A DNA stretch of 64,000 nucleotides from Trichobilharzia szidati (GCA_944472155.2 OX235279.1:140216920-140280919); one strand, 5' to 3'. Positions 12,201 to 27,491 are shown, counted from the first letter of the stretch. Numbers and translations: made by a program. The notes: generated from the letters alone by a model not told the origin.

Positions 12201-15200
12201 AATTACAATTTGGAAGTTAAATGTCACCGTCTTTTTAATAATTCCTATGACCCAATATATATATATATATATATATAAAGTTTCTATAATACAGCTAGCT
12301 ATAGCTGCATTACTCTAACTGTCCATTCGAGTAACTTGGAATATTTCCTTGACAAAACGATTTTCAAAAGCATGTTCAATTAGTTTGCAACCTGTTAAAT
12401 GAGTGGTACAATGTTCGTTAAGAAATCCGATAAATCAGAATTCCATCCCATGTGGGAAATTCTGGAATACGCTGTTGGATATTCCCACGGAAAAATAGAA
12501 CAACTGACTAAACTTTTATTGGTTCCTCAATCGATATCCATTAGGGAAGATATCTTTGTTGAAAACAATCCAACACGGATGCTAATACTTTTAATTTAGC
12601 ACTACAGGGTCAAGAATAATTTTATTTCAAGTAACGCCGATCGCTTTATCTGCAAATATATCATAGTGTATCATCTTGTCTGCGTACGGTAAATTTACAA
12701 TTCGGAATGCCCAAAGCAATAACAGCACCGAGAACATCTGGTGAGTCAGTAATCAGTGTCTAACAGACAATATACTGAATTAAACTGAAACAGTAACAGA
12801 ACGTGAGCTTTGTAATTTTCACCCCAAGGTGATGCATGAAGAAAAATGTGGTCTGCTTGATTCACATCTTTCAGACTACAAAAACTACTGTTTGCAGACG
12901 ATGTGTGATATAACTCAGAATGTGTTCTGCTGTTATGGGGGAATATATTTATTTATTTATTCTAAAATGAAGTATGATATTGCATCCCTTGGTTATCTTG
13001 TTCCTTATCTACTTTTGTTTTCCCTCTTATCGTCCTGTACTTTAATGTGACAACAGAAGGTAGGACACTTGTTGAATATTGATGCATCAAGCTTTTTTTA
13101 ATTCAGTGTATTGCTGTTAAAATGTTTCGAATTCCTAGAGTAGGTGATATAGAAAATGTAATTTTCAAAGAGTTGTGTTACCTTTACTTCATGACACAAC
13201 CTACAAAAAAGGTTTACTTGAATTAAAATAAATAATTTCAAACAACTGAACAAACTGAACACGGATGATAAACAAACGAACGAATAAGGCAGAAACAAAT
13301 CGTCTAAAATAGCAAATCTCACTAACTTGTCCAAATTCATCAACTAAATCAAATGTATTCAGACTAGGCTCATTATTACTCGATGTACCGTCTTTATTTA
13401 ATATAACTGCTGGAATCAGATGTATGCTATGCGTGTCATTACTTTTCTCACTACTATTCATTAGACTTCTACTTTGATCTTCAGTACGCACAATTACAAC
13501 TTCCTGGGCTAGATTTCCTCCATGTTGAATAAATGCCTTTTTATTTGTACTAAAAGATACGCCTTTTTTAAATCCATTCATCGATGACGGTTCAGATGAA
13601 AGTGACTGTAGAGAATGTGCACGTTTAACTTTTAATACAATTGGACTATTGCTATAATCTCTTTCAAAGTTGACATAGGTGTTTTTGTTATTTTTAACTT
13701 GTCCACTATTCAAACGATTATGCCTACCAGCGCCAACTTGAATAGCTGTCGAACGAAAATGTTTATGTTTATGTTTTAGTAAAGAATTCACTTTAACTGA
13801 AGTAAACTTAGATGGTGACAACTTTTTGTTTGGTATTTCAGTAGTGTCTATCCTCTCTTTTCTTTTTCCCAATAGATTCGATGCGATTTTTGTATCTTTT
13901 TGATAATTTTGAAGATTTTCATCTATTGACTCAGTTATATCACGTTCAGCTCTATCATCATCATCATCATCATCATCGTCGTTATAATTATCCTCCATAT
14001 CTGTGTGATATTGTGGTTTAGTGAATTTCACTGAACAGACACTTTCAGTACACGATGTGTTGACTGTGTAAGTTTTATTGTGGCGACTTTCTATGCCTTT
14101 CTCAATCACGCCTAAGTCAGTACAACTTCCAGTTAGTGGACAATCTGCATAGATAGAGTTGGAATGCTTCTGAACAGATGAAGAATGTTTAACTGGTAAT
14201 TCTGCAGGGTGAAATTGTTGACATCTTTGAATATTTGTTGCACTAATATCAGTAATATACTGATTCATGTGAGAATCTTGCAGGGATGGTTTTGTGGTCT
14301 TTTCAGTCAAATTGTTATACTGATTGTTGACTACTTCAATGGTCTAAAGTATGTATTTGAATAGAAAGTTAATTTCGATTTTTCGATGTATATAAGGAAG
14401 TGGAATACAAACAGAAAATTACACCAGTCAATATCCTACTGCCTCAATGAGCTAACAGTCTCTACCTGTATCATAGGCTTGATAGACGTGCTCGTTTATG
14501 AAATACTTTATCCTACTTTATACATACTGCCTTTTTATTCCTTCACGTTCCCAGTGGAATATAGGGCCCCAAGCTAGAGACTTGAAGTTTTTGTAGCAGT
14601 GGTGATTATTTTTACAGGATGGGGTTGCTAGCCTCATGCCCAACCTTTCCTCTTTACCAGCTTTTATTACTGGCTTAGCGAGGTAAAGGAGTGCGTCGGC
14701 CGGGGATCGAACCCTGGACCATGCGCATAGTCGGCGAGCGTCCCGACCGCTGTGCCACCGACGCACATACATACTGCTTATTAATACCAAACTCTAAAAC
14801 CACTGATGTTTGTCAGCCTTACCGGAGTGGTCCAAATACCAGGCAGAAGTAAACACATTTTATCTCAGCTAAAATGTTTATTCAGTTCAAACCAATGAAA
14901 TAATGACTGAGAACCGACGACATATGGTATGCAAACAGCCATTCACAAAGTTTACAGTTTCGAGCGAAATTTCTGTTACGGTTTTCTGTAGTCTCACACA
15001 CAATATTTGACCTGCTTAACTCCATAAACTTCATAGCGGAAGCAAGCGAACAAGTGTAATATGATCCACTCTACTTATTGGCGTGCCTGGAAATTAACAG
15101 TGACGAGATTTTGTGCTTTGTACTTTGAAAGCAACTACCAACATCCTTTGAAATAATGTTTTAAAATTTAAATGGTTATAATAAGACTAGGCAGTTCACT

Positions 15201-18200
15201 CTTAATCATCGATGTTCTAAGCATACTTTTACTCCCCATCTGTCTTATTTTTTTTTCATTTCATCTTCCTATCACTTTTTTTCAAGTGATTCACAATTAA
15301 TTGTGTTTTTAGGAAACTTTGTGTATTGTAGGGTAAATTAAATACATTAATTTTCCCTGAATTTATTTTCTGCACTTATACATTAAGTACTACACTATCT
15401 ATCTATAAGAGTATATTGACAAGATTAGTCAACCCAGTGAAACAGGTCCTTATGCATAGCTGTGTGATACTTAAAAATAAACTTATTTAATGTGGTGCCA
15501 CTTACAACGCACCCAATAATACCAACAGCGGGAGCATAACTATCAGTGGACATCAATCCTCCGACGAAAATAGAAATCCTGAAGGCAGTAAAGATGCAAA
15601 ACCTGGATAAGCGGCAGGACCAGATGGAATCCCCGCAGAAGCATTGAAAACTGACCCAGAGACATCAGCGGACTTGATGACAACACTACTGATGAAGGTG
15701 TGGAAAGAGGGCAAGGTACCTGCGGATTGGAAGAAAGGCTACTTTTTCAATTATGCTCCTGTCTATCCCAAGCAAAATACTAAGTCGCATCATCCTGGAG
15801 AGTATCAAACAAGCCCTGGATGTAAAACTTCGACCGGAACATGCTGGATTCAGGAGAAACATGTCATGCATCGATCAAGTCGCAACACTCCGGATCATCA
15901 TTGAACGGAGCTGTCTACCTCAACTTCATAGACTTGCAAAAGGCTTTCGACAGCGTCGACTGAGAGGTGATTTGGAAACTATTTCGCTACTACGGGGTGC
16001 CGTCAACAATTATGCACCTCATCCACAATGGGAAACTTACGGAATCCTTCGAAGTGAGGACAGGAGTAAGACAAGCTGGCTGCCTACTATCGCCAATGAT
16101 TTTCCTGATAACAATAGACTGGGTAATGCGACAAACAGTGGGCAATGAGGAAACAGGCATAAAATGGACTCACACAAAAAAATTCGAGGATCTAGACTTC
16201 GCCGATGATATAAGACTGATTTCCCACAAACTGGAATATATGCAAGCGAAAAGCAACAAATTGGCAGAAGAAGCATCCAGAGAAGATAGGCCTTCATGTG
16301 AATAGAGAAAAAACAGAGGTGGTGAAGATTCCTGGCCAAGAGCAATCAGAAGAAATGGGAGAAATCTGAAAGAAGCAACCTTCTTTGCCTACCTGCTTGG
16401 GAAGCATCGTTTCAACTACAGGTGGACGGAACTGATGGTGATATCAAAGCAAGGATCGGGAAATCAAGGCAAGCTTTCATTACTCTCAAATGGGTTTGGT
16501 GATCAACAGCACTCAGCATGCAAAATGAGATCCGGATTTTCAACTCCAATGTGGAGTCAGTGCTACTATACTGATCAGAGATTTGGAGCGTCACTAAGGG
16601 CACTTCGAACAAACCACAGACTTTCATCAACAGTTGTTGTCACTCAATACCAAAGATCAGATGGCCAGAATTGATCAGCAACAGTGATGTCTAGGAGCAA
16701 ACCGACCCAGCAGGAACCGATTGTGCAACAAATATGCAGAAAGAAATGGAGGTGGATTGACCATGCTCTGGGAAAACCATCAAGTGAGTAACACCACACG
16801 CCAGGCCATCACTCGAGTGGAACCTGAATGGGAAGTGGAGAGTTGGTTGTCAGTGCGAGGGTGACATGGAGGAGGTGATGTGAAGAGGAGATGAAAACAT
16901 GTGGACAGACGTTGAGGCAGATGAGAAAGTTGGTATACAACCGAAAGCAATGGAGACGTGTGACTGAATCCCGATGTTCCTCTAGGAATTAAAGGAAACA
17001 ATAATAATAATGTGAAAATTTACATTCTGATACCGTGCCCAAATTCTTACGCTTACATTAATTACACTATCTGCTTCGCCAATTACAGTTTAAACACAGA
17101 TTTATTAAACTTGGAGTTATTTCGTGTCATAATCACGCTCTTTAAAGTCAACTTAAAGCTTTCTACAAAAGTTTATCAAATCAAGTTACCACAATGTGTA
17201 TAATCTTAAAAACAAAGCGATCACAAATAGAAAATCGCTTTCATGAACAAACAGAGTATTGGTAGCTGGACTGGAGATCGGAATTAAGTAGACAGGTAAA
17301 TTTACTATTTCGTTCAATTCTTACTTTTTTTTAACTACTCTATATTTCATTTTCTTTAATAAAATGGATAAATGTTTTGTAAAAAAGCAAAGTATTTCCG
17401 TTAAATGTAATGTAGAGTAAGTGGTTTAAAGAGTACTTCATATCCTACATGAGTGAAATAGTCACATGTTGTGATGAATCTATGTACTTTATTATCTGTA
17501 CATGAAAATGTATTACGCGAAATTGGTCTGCCCAACGAACAGTTTAGAATTTTCGCTTCCATAAGCTGAAAACTTTATACTACTGAATGGTATGATAGTA
17601 GACAATATTTTTCTGTCAAATATACATGTTGCTGACATTCAAAATTGAAATTATCTGTACGCACGATTAGTTTTTACCATTTATAGGATATATATATATA
17701 TATTCACATCAAAAGAGGTTATCAGCTGTTAAATCAGTAATAATACTTGATAGATGGTTTATACTTGCAAGTCTGTTGGGATTTATTTTATGGAATTCAT
17801 ATTTTTGAAGAATAACTCCAGGTACCTAGTGATTTCCTCTATTTTTATTTTTGAATGATTTGATGTCAGATAATAATTAATTGTTGCCGTCTGGAGTTTA
17901 GATCACTTCAGTCAGGCCGCCGAGCACTAGTGGTCGGTGTGAAGAGTTTTATCTACTCCTACTAATGAGTAGCATTCATTACTGCGACACAATTACGTTG
18001 ATCATAATTACAAAATTTATAAGTATCCATATAATCATGACATACCTGAACTTATATTACCCTTATATGGACACTTCTGTTAAAGCCTAATCTGAGACAC
18101 TTAAATTCCGTCAGTAACTACAAAACCAGCTAATATTCTTAAATAAAAAATATCAAACCTTCAATAGTTACGAAAATAAATAATTCTAATTCATGAGTAG

Positions 18201-21200
18201 TTTTACTAACGGTTATACTGGAAAAATAATGGTACAAATACTCTGTCTTCCACCTGTATAACTGATGTATTTGTAATTTGCTCTGTTTAACCAGTGCATG
18301 TAGTTGAGGTCCAACTCCCTATGGACGTGATCCGAAACGTCACTTGAATTTACTGGCCGATAATAAGCAGGAAAAATAGAGATGGTTGGGAAGTGCGGTT
18401 TGTAACCCCACCGCCAATAGTTAAACTTCAAAAAGCTCACAGCGCTATGTCCCACTATGATTCCAAAAGAATCAAATTGCATAGAGTGAAATAGGTTATT
18501 ACATTTATTGAACAGAACGCAGATGGGGATGTCAAAAGCAGGAGTGAATAAGGCAGGTAGACCTTCATTACTGCAAAATCACTGTGAAAATCTACTGCAC
18601 ACATTATGAAGAACAAGATACAGAACTTCAACTCTTAGGTCAAGTCAGTATTTTTATATTGTTCAGAGACTTGATATACGCTACACAGGAAGCACTTCCC
18701 ACTGCCTGCTGGTGACTTTCATGATTAGCTTCCATCGTCGGCTCCATACTGAAGATTAGATGGCCAGAAACTATAAGCAATAAGGAGCTCTAGTAGCCAA
18801 CCAACCCAGAACCTGTAGCCCAAAAAATATGCAGGAGGAAATGAAGGTGGATTAAAAACACAAATAGGAGGCTATTGAGTGATACCAAGCGCCCGGCTCT
18901 TGAATGGAACCTGCATGGAAAGCTGGCGATGAGTTAGGAATCCCAGGGTGACATGGAGGAGATGGTGTAGGAAGGGAATGAAAGCTCACAGACAGTTGTG
19001 GAGCTAGCTACAAAAGACTTCCCAGAACACAGTGAAATGAACATTTTCTGTTGAAGGTCTATATTTCACTGGGAACCAGGAAGAATAATAGTAATAAACT
19101 AAGTGATAAGAACATTGCAAAGAATTATTTAATGCATAATAATAGTAAATCTTTTGATTAATTTTGACGTATTCTTCGGCTTTAAAAATCAAAAGTTTCG
19201 GACAGCAAAGAATCGAAGCATAAATATGACTATCATGTGCTGCACGGAGGTATATATATATATGTATATACATATTGCAGCATTGCATGCCACTAACATC
19301 TTCAACTTAGACCAATATTGGCTAAAGTGGAATTAGATTTTTTTTAAATGAAAGATGGTCCAAGACAAAATTCACACATATAAAATCACTGGTTATTGCT
19401 AAAGTCCCAGGTAGACAGGTGAAGTTTTCCTGGCCTAGGTCCTCAGAATATCAAGGATTAATGGTTGCAGACACTTACTGAGCCTTCTCAGAATCAGCCA
19501 CAGATGATGTGTTCACTCAATATCATCTTATCGATCCTGACAGTCTTCAGTAATCCTCGTATACCTATCCCCTCTTCGGGTTCATTAGCATTCATTGTAT
19601 TTTCTCTGCTTTTGTTTAAAAGTCTAACGACCTGAAATCATGCACTTCAGTCATCAAACAATACACATTAATTCTATGAAATTTTGTGTGAACTCAAACA
19701 CTGATATCAGGCTTACAAATACATTTATAATAAGTCAGTTGAATATCGGTACAGTTTACATTAATGCAATAATTAAATGATATTACTTCGACTTAATTTT
19801 GACATTTCTGAAGTGTCGAAATGATTTATTAAATTAGATAATAAATTTGCAACTTTCAAAATATATAGGTAACTTCTGTCATACCATATTAAAACAAAAT
19901 GTGCCACAATATAAAAGATGAAATTGAAGGCATAGAAGTATTACTTTCTAGACTCATCATAAATTAAACATTGACACGACCAAAGCGTTCTTATGAAATA
20001 TTTATAAACAAGCTGTTGTTCTAAAAATCACGCTTTACAACAGATTAGGATGCAAATGTGCCTAGATGGCTGGGCAAAACAGACTCCTTTTTCGATCGTG
20101 AGGTTAAAAGTTTCCAAGACATAAAATACTTTGTCAACAGCTGTCTTCATTAGATCCATAGTGAAGTAAAGATGGCTAGGTGGAAATAGTTAGCAACAAG
20201 AAACTCTGAGAACGAACCAACGAATAATCTATCGCTCAACAAATATGTAGGAGGAAAGGGAAATGGATTGGGCACACGCTGAGGATACTGTCGAATGACA
20301 CAGCTTACCAAGCCCTCTAGTGGAAACCGAATGAGATACAACGAGTGGGTCGTCCAAGGGTGATACTGAGGAGATCGTGTGAGGAGGAGATGAGAGACTT
20401 TGGACGAATGTAGGCCCGGCTATAGAGGATAACAGAAAATCTAACAAAAGTAGAAACGTGCTGTTGCAGCCCTATGTTCTACTCGGAACCCAAGGGAACA
20501 ATAATAATATAATTCCTGGTCTTATATACGTGTTTATGCATTTGCATTTATGAATAGCTTTCGATCTTATAGCGCCGTTTTGTCACAAAAATCACATGTT
20601 AATTAGCAAAGAATATATACAACCAAGATATGAACATTAATCACACGAACAGAGAAACAGTGTTTCATTTGAAAAAAAAGTGTATGAGAAATAACTTACT
20701 CCAGACACATCATTTTCCAGTTCTCCCAAATTTGAAGTTGCTTATAGTATAAGAAAATATAATAGAAATATAGGTGAACACTCTGAATATTGATTGGTAA
20801 AAATGGAAAATCAGCGATTAAATTTTAATTCAATTACAATGTTTTTTTACTACAAAAAAAACTGTTCTGTGAAATATATTTATGTTGCAGTATAAATTTA
20901 CTGATTTACAGTCACTTATATGAGGTGATTAGTTTTATTATACTCCTTTCAAAAACACTTTCTGACTGTGAGTTTCACTTCTGAAACTATAAGTTATAGA
21001 TTTGTATTCACTTTCTATTCTGTAACTTTCCTGCCAAAACTCAGTAGGACGCTTTTAAAAACACTGACAGCAATCCATTTGGAGTTGAAGATAGCCTTCC
21101 TTGTTTAGCCACCTTCATGTGCTCGTATCAGTTCACCTGCTCTTGTGGAGCAGGGAGATCAGCTGTAACCAGAGAATACTTTCCAAACGGATGCGACGGC

Positions 21201-24200
21201 ACCTTCCAGCCTGGTATTACATGGGAACAATAAAGGTGTTAGTACCTCTGTAGTGGTGTGATACAGACAATGTCTGCCAACGGAATATTATGCTCACATA
21301 TTTCCACAGTTCAATACTGCACACAATAGATCTGTTTGAACGTTTAATTTGATGTTAAAGTCAGAATACACTTCCCACGGTTATATACTGCATTAACAAA
21401 AGAATATTATGTATATTTGAACATTCTATTTCATGTTGTTTGGTGTAAACCGAAATCACACGCTCAGTGATTGGTGAAAGAATATAAACTGTAGATGTAT
21501 AAACAGCGGTTTGATTAATGAAAAAATATACCTTTGCTCCCTTGTCTTGCCTCTTGTTGTTACAGCTCTATTCTGGAACCCTTGATCGGCTTCTGTCACT
21601 CAATCTATCCCGACTATGATTTTAAGATCATCTATTAAATTGTCGTTAACTTGCTGCATTTTCTTAAGATAGCACAGGCATTGTGTATTTATGAATTCAA
21701 ATCAGGCTGCTGAGTACAAAAGAAGTAAGTAGAGTCCATATTTCAACCTTGATGGTATAATAGAAAGTCCGGATAAACATTTATTTTTGATTTCGTTGAT
21801 TTAATCTATTCACGTTTCTCTTACTATTACGAGTGTAACTTTTATTTTTACATTGAACAGTTTCCGGTATTATTTCACCTGTCCCATTTTTTTATTTTAA
21901 ATCAATACAGTTTTTGCATTGTTAAAATCCATATCATATCAGACTTCTTATTGAGTTCTGTAATGTTTTTATTCGCATATTAATCCCACAAAATTTTACA
22001 TCTCTTTTCAAGCTTTGTACATTCTCTGAACAGTTTTATGTGTGAAATTATTTGCTTCATTCTCGCATTTCACACTACTATCATAAATAATCAAATCTTT
22101 GATCTAAACTTCCCCACGAAGTGATGTTTCTTATAAATCAGGTATATACAATCGCACAGCTCGATGATAAATTTGATGAAGAGTTTGCTTGCCGAATATT
22201 AAGTTTTTAGTGTGAAGATGAACGTCTACAATTATCTGGACAGCAGGCTGTGGCAACATCTTGTAAGTGTTTCAGCGTCAAGCATAAAAATGTTGACTCT
22301 GAACGTTACCCCCATAAGTAGGTTTACTTTGACTGTATGCACTCATCGGTGGTTGGAAAAGATAATGATATACGATCATGCGTGTAATAACTGCATAAAT
22401 TGTGAACGTGCATTTAAGTTAAATTCTTATTACATTCATGTAGGAAATATAGATGGATTAAAACAATCACACTGTATTTCATACCGTCATCTCTATTCAA
22501 GAAAATCCCTTTTTTTATTTTATATACTGATTTGGAAAGGTATGCACAGCTATGTCATGTCTGAGAATTTTTCGAGCATTTTGTGTTCTTCTGTATTCCT
22601 TAAAATTGATATGAATTCTCTAATATATTCAATAGTTTTGAAGTTCATTTCATAAGAACGTTTCCTCACTGATACAGTCAAGCAGTTCACACATTTTATC
22701 TTATAAATGAAATTACATAGAGAGTTTTACAAAAATTTATCCATGTAAGAACACTCACTGACAGCCAATTTATTTCAGAAAGCTTGTGAATAACAACATC
22801 CAAGTGTACACGGAGAGAACTTAATCAACATTTCATGAACGCATGATACATAATATGCACATTTTACACTGACTCGTCACTGGGATGTAACTCTGATTAT
22901 AAGTCATGTCCCGGACCTAAGTTTCGTATTTGTCGATACCCATCAGTAAGGCGTATATGCAATTTAGTGATTCAAAAGCGTGTTATACACTGCTGCAGTT
23001 AAAGACGTTACTGACTTCCTGTAGTACTGTAGTGCTTACACTGATCAGTTACTGAAACATTCTGGTAACGTATCTGACTGAAGCACTCACTGGCTGGCGT
23101 GGCTCTACAGACCATCACTCCCTTCGACGTTGCAGATACTCCTTACTGGCTGACAAGTGTCAAAATACGCGAAACCAAGGTCAAGAGTTTCCTGCAGATC
23201 GCCTCGAATTATGTTATAATATGTGCACACTGTCACAAAGTTTTTTTCTGATGACAATGTGGAAGTATCCACGCGGTAAACTTTTGATCGAGTTACCATA
23301 CATAAAGACTGATTATCGAAAATCTCCAGTTTCTTGTTACTTTTATCCAGTGATTAGCGGTTGAATAGGAAAATATGAAAGAAAACAAATCGTTTTTATT
23401 CGCTGGAAAAAAAGACATTTTAAATTGTTGAAATTAAACCTAAACTTAACTTAAACACCTATAAATTTATTTTATAGCTTCAGTTTTCGTTTAATTTTTA
23501 TTATTTAAAATTTAAACAAATAACTTAGAGAATATAAAAACGAATATCAGTCAAGTGTTCGACATAACTTTATGTGCATATTACCTGGTCTACATTTAAG
23601 TTTATATAGTTCTTCTTGAGTTTGATTATATTGAATTTGCAATGCATGTAATTCTTTTTCAAATCCTTTTTTCATTGTTTCCATATCACGCTGAAATGAA
23701 TAAATAAGAAACGAGTAAATCAGTTATTAATGCAGATCACTACAAACTACGATTATTACATAAATTTGAGAAGGGAATATATTAAATTTGTGAATTTTAA
23801 CACTCAGTTGGCATAACACCTATTGGTCTCTGGAGGCCAATGTCGCCTTCACACCAAGAAATTCGGCAAGTTCTGGGTGCCAGTATGCCTATGTTCTAAA
23901 ATCTGTTGAAGGCCGAAGATTTGATCAATACACCCTATTTCTGGCCTAAAGCCTGACTGGCTTTCCCACGTTTGTTTCTCCCGAATACTGTATACACCAG
24001 TTTTCGTCACTTACGACGTAGGCGTGACTTATGACTATGGATTAATGGATATGTTGTACTGCACAACATTTCGCTCCATCTCCCTCTATGGCTGTGAGGC
24101 ATGGCAGTTTAAAGTGGAAGATTTGAAGAGGCTAGTTGTCTTCTGCGTTCTACCTCCTGTGTCAGGTAAGCAGGATAGGCAGGTCAATGAGGTTTTGAAG

Positions 24201-27200
24201 GTTAATCTGTGACTGGTAGACATGCTACGCATGTCAGGTCATTGACTTCCTCGTCCAGCTGAGATAGGATTAGGCTGAAATAGTGTTCTTCATGGTGAAA
24301 TCAAAACGTCATATCAATCCATAAAGTGTTTGACAGTTAATTTGAGTTACATACTTAGGTTTAAACTCTTTCGTTGCGGTCCCCAAGACAATAAGAACCA
24401 CTCGCTAGATACTGTTGACAATATGCTTCAAAATCATTCTCAGTGACACGGATTAATTTACTCTTTGTAATCTCCTAGATCAGTTAAGTCTTCATGTTCT
24501 CCCAAGTAATAAATCTTTCTCTAGTACATTGCCTATCATAGTTCTTCAGGATTTTTTGTCTTTTTCTCGACTTCATGTGCCATATGGAGGAATGCAGTAA
24601 GCTGAACTGATGCACTTCGTTACATAGATCTGAAATGAAACCTGGTCAGTCAGTCAGTCAATATTCTACTCTGACTTGTAGGGCCTCTCAGAAGTGTGGA
24701 AACGTATAAATGAAGCGTGGTAAAACACTGAGATTCAACTACATATTTTAATCTAATGGTACGCTTGGTATTTGTCGTTCATCCGACTTGTTTTAATCAT
24801 AAATACAAAGTTTTTACATGAAAAATGTAAAAGAATAGCTGTGGAAGCGTGAACTGTTCTCACATACAAACAGGACCATATGAGGAAATTAATAAACCAA
24901 TAGATACAGTTATGAATAAAGTTAAGAAATCCACAGCGGATCTTATACGCCGAATGAAGCCGTTTCTAGGTGAGTCTAAGTGGTTTAATTTAATGCCCAA
25001 AACTAATAACCCCAGTAGGATGTATGGTTTTGTTAAAGTTCATAAGTCAGGATACCCTATTAGGCCTATAGTTGATTTTAGAAATTCACCTACTTATGAA
25101 TTATCTAAATATTTAGCCATGGTATTAAATCCCCTAAAAATCCACTCGAAATCTAGACTAACTAATTCTTATGAACTAAAACATAGATTAGATAATTTAG
25201 CATAAGATGATGAAGAAAAAATGGTTAGTTTTGACATTGTCAGTTTATACACACGTATACCAATAAATATGGCTATGGAGGCAGTCAAAAACGACCTCAT
25301 TTCTGACCAAGACCTCAAACTTAGGACAAAAGTGCCACTTGAGGACATAATACTGGGAGTACAGCTATGCCTGACTTCCACAGTATTTAAATTCCAAGGG
25401 AAAATATACAAACAAACTGAGGGAGTTGCCATGGGATCACCAGTATCCCCAGTGGTAGCAGATACATTCATGAATAAGTGGGAAAGCATAGCGATTGAAA
25501 CGTTCACCCCCAGCCTAAAAGTATGGCGGAGGTATGCAGATGACACATTCACTGTACTTAAAACACAAGATATAGATAGGTTTTTCGAACACATAAACTC
25601 GAAGGTTGAAGCAATTCAATTCACTTATGAATTGGAAAATCAGGAAGGGAAGCTCGCAATGTTAGATTGCAATGTAAAGAGGAAAGAAGATTGGAAGTTA
25701 AACACTAGTGTTTACAGGAAACCCACACACTCAAACAGATATTTGGACTTCCAATCATCCCATCCTATGTCAGTAAAAATAGGATTGGTGAAATGTTTAA
25801 ATGACAGAGCACAAAAATTAAGTAGTACCAAAGAAAATCTAAAACAAGAACTGATACATATAAAAGAAGCCTTAAAACTTAATAATTACCCGGATAAATT
25901 AGTCAGGAAATATGTAAGGAAATGTAAAAATAAAATAAATAATGATAATTGCGATAGTGATAATAACAATAATAATGATAATGATAATAGTGATAATAAT
26001 AATAATATTGGTGACGACACCAACGATAAAGAATCTAAATCATCAGTAGTAATTCCATACAAGGAAGGAACCTCGGAAGCCTTACGCAGAATTCTTAACA
26101 AGGCAGGAATAAAAGTGGTTGTCATTCAAACCCACAAACTCAATTAGAAACAAGCTTTGTCGGCTAAAGGATCCTGTAGAGCCTTTAAAACAAAACACTT
26201 CAGTTTATCTAATACCCTGCATTGATTGTCAGGTCAAATACATAGGTCAAACTAGTAGGACAGGGGCAGTCAGACTAGCTGAACATAAAAACCTAGCAAA
26301 ATCTAGATTGGTTGACCCGAATAAAATAAGAAATCTAGAGAATAGTTCAGCTATAGCACTACATGCAGTCACACACAACCATACAATAGGATGGGATAGG
26401 ATGACAGTTTTAAAATCTAATGTCACAGGGTGGAGGGAGAGATTGATAACAGAAGCTTTGTTTATCAAATCAACTGCAAATACATGTAATAGGAATGATT
26501 CAACACCTGCCCCCGATATCTGGAAAATTCTACTCCCCCTACGACAAATTGGAGAAAACAAAGAAAGCTATAAAACTCAAGTGTCAAAGTCGTATGACCA
26601 CAATTGATATGATTATGAACAATAAATTTTGTTCGAAACGTCATCCAGTAAATAATACTGTTTGACTGTGTGATATACCTGATAAACAAACTAATATGGA
26701 ATTACTTACTACCACAGTGCCCAAGTTTTACACATATACTCAAGTATTTTAGTTTAAAGGTTAAAAGTGATTTTATAGTCAGCCAGACAGGATAAGCAAA
26801 CTACTCCATGTTAAATTAACTGTGGTTATCAACAAATAATATGCATCGGGTACAATACGTGTGTGTGTGTGTGCGGGCGGGCGAAAAACACATACAATAC
26901 ACATTTTAAATATATGCGGATGACAATATGACAGCAACAGGTGTAAATATATCTAATCACTGATCACATACAAAAATATCTACCTATAAGTCATCTTCAT
27001 ACAAGTTCACATTACATTATGTACTATACGACTGTAAATTTCAGTGTTTAATAAATTTCGAGTGACTCCTGCAGAGGTGCGGCTTATACGGCAAAAGGTG
27101 TTTTGATTTTTGAAACACTTGGATTACTTTAATCACAGCAATATTAACAGTACAGTTGATGTGTATTGCCGAAACACTTAAAATGTCTAACGTTATAGAA

Positions 27201-27448
27201 AAAATATATTTCTTTGATACATCATTATGGTGATGTAATAAATTGACATATTGATAAAGTGTTCACTTTTGACTACTACTGTTTCCTTAATTATGGATAA
27301 TTTCTATCTCGTGTATGTGTATTTGAAATATCCTTTCGAAATGTTACGTAACAGTGATACCCAAAACCTAATTTTATGCATTAGTATTTTTGAATGATTA
27401 TTGAACAAAGAATATTCTTTTCGACAACTTCATCATCAGATTCTACAG

Positions 27449-27491
<43 letters not shown>

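Noticed and set aside
13098..13343. Minus-strand frame overlapping the end of exon 9
   Set aside because: It is a different frame running through the donor at 13326 into intron.
18290..18345. Possible hammerhead (GGTCC...GGAC then CCGAAACGTC)
   Set aside because: Seven extra bases lie between stem II and GAAAC and no CTGATGA-like core is present.
22212..22655. 147-codon ORF in intron 7
   Set aside because: No similarity, no splice signals, and composition like the surrounding intron.
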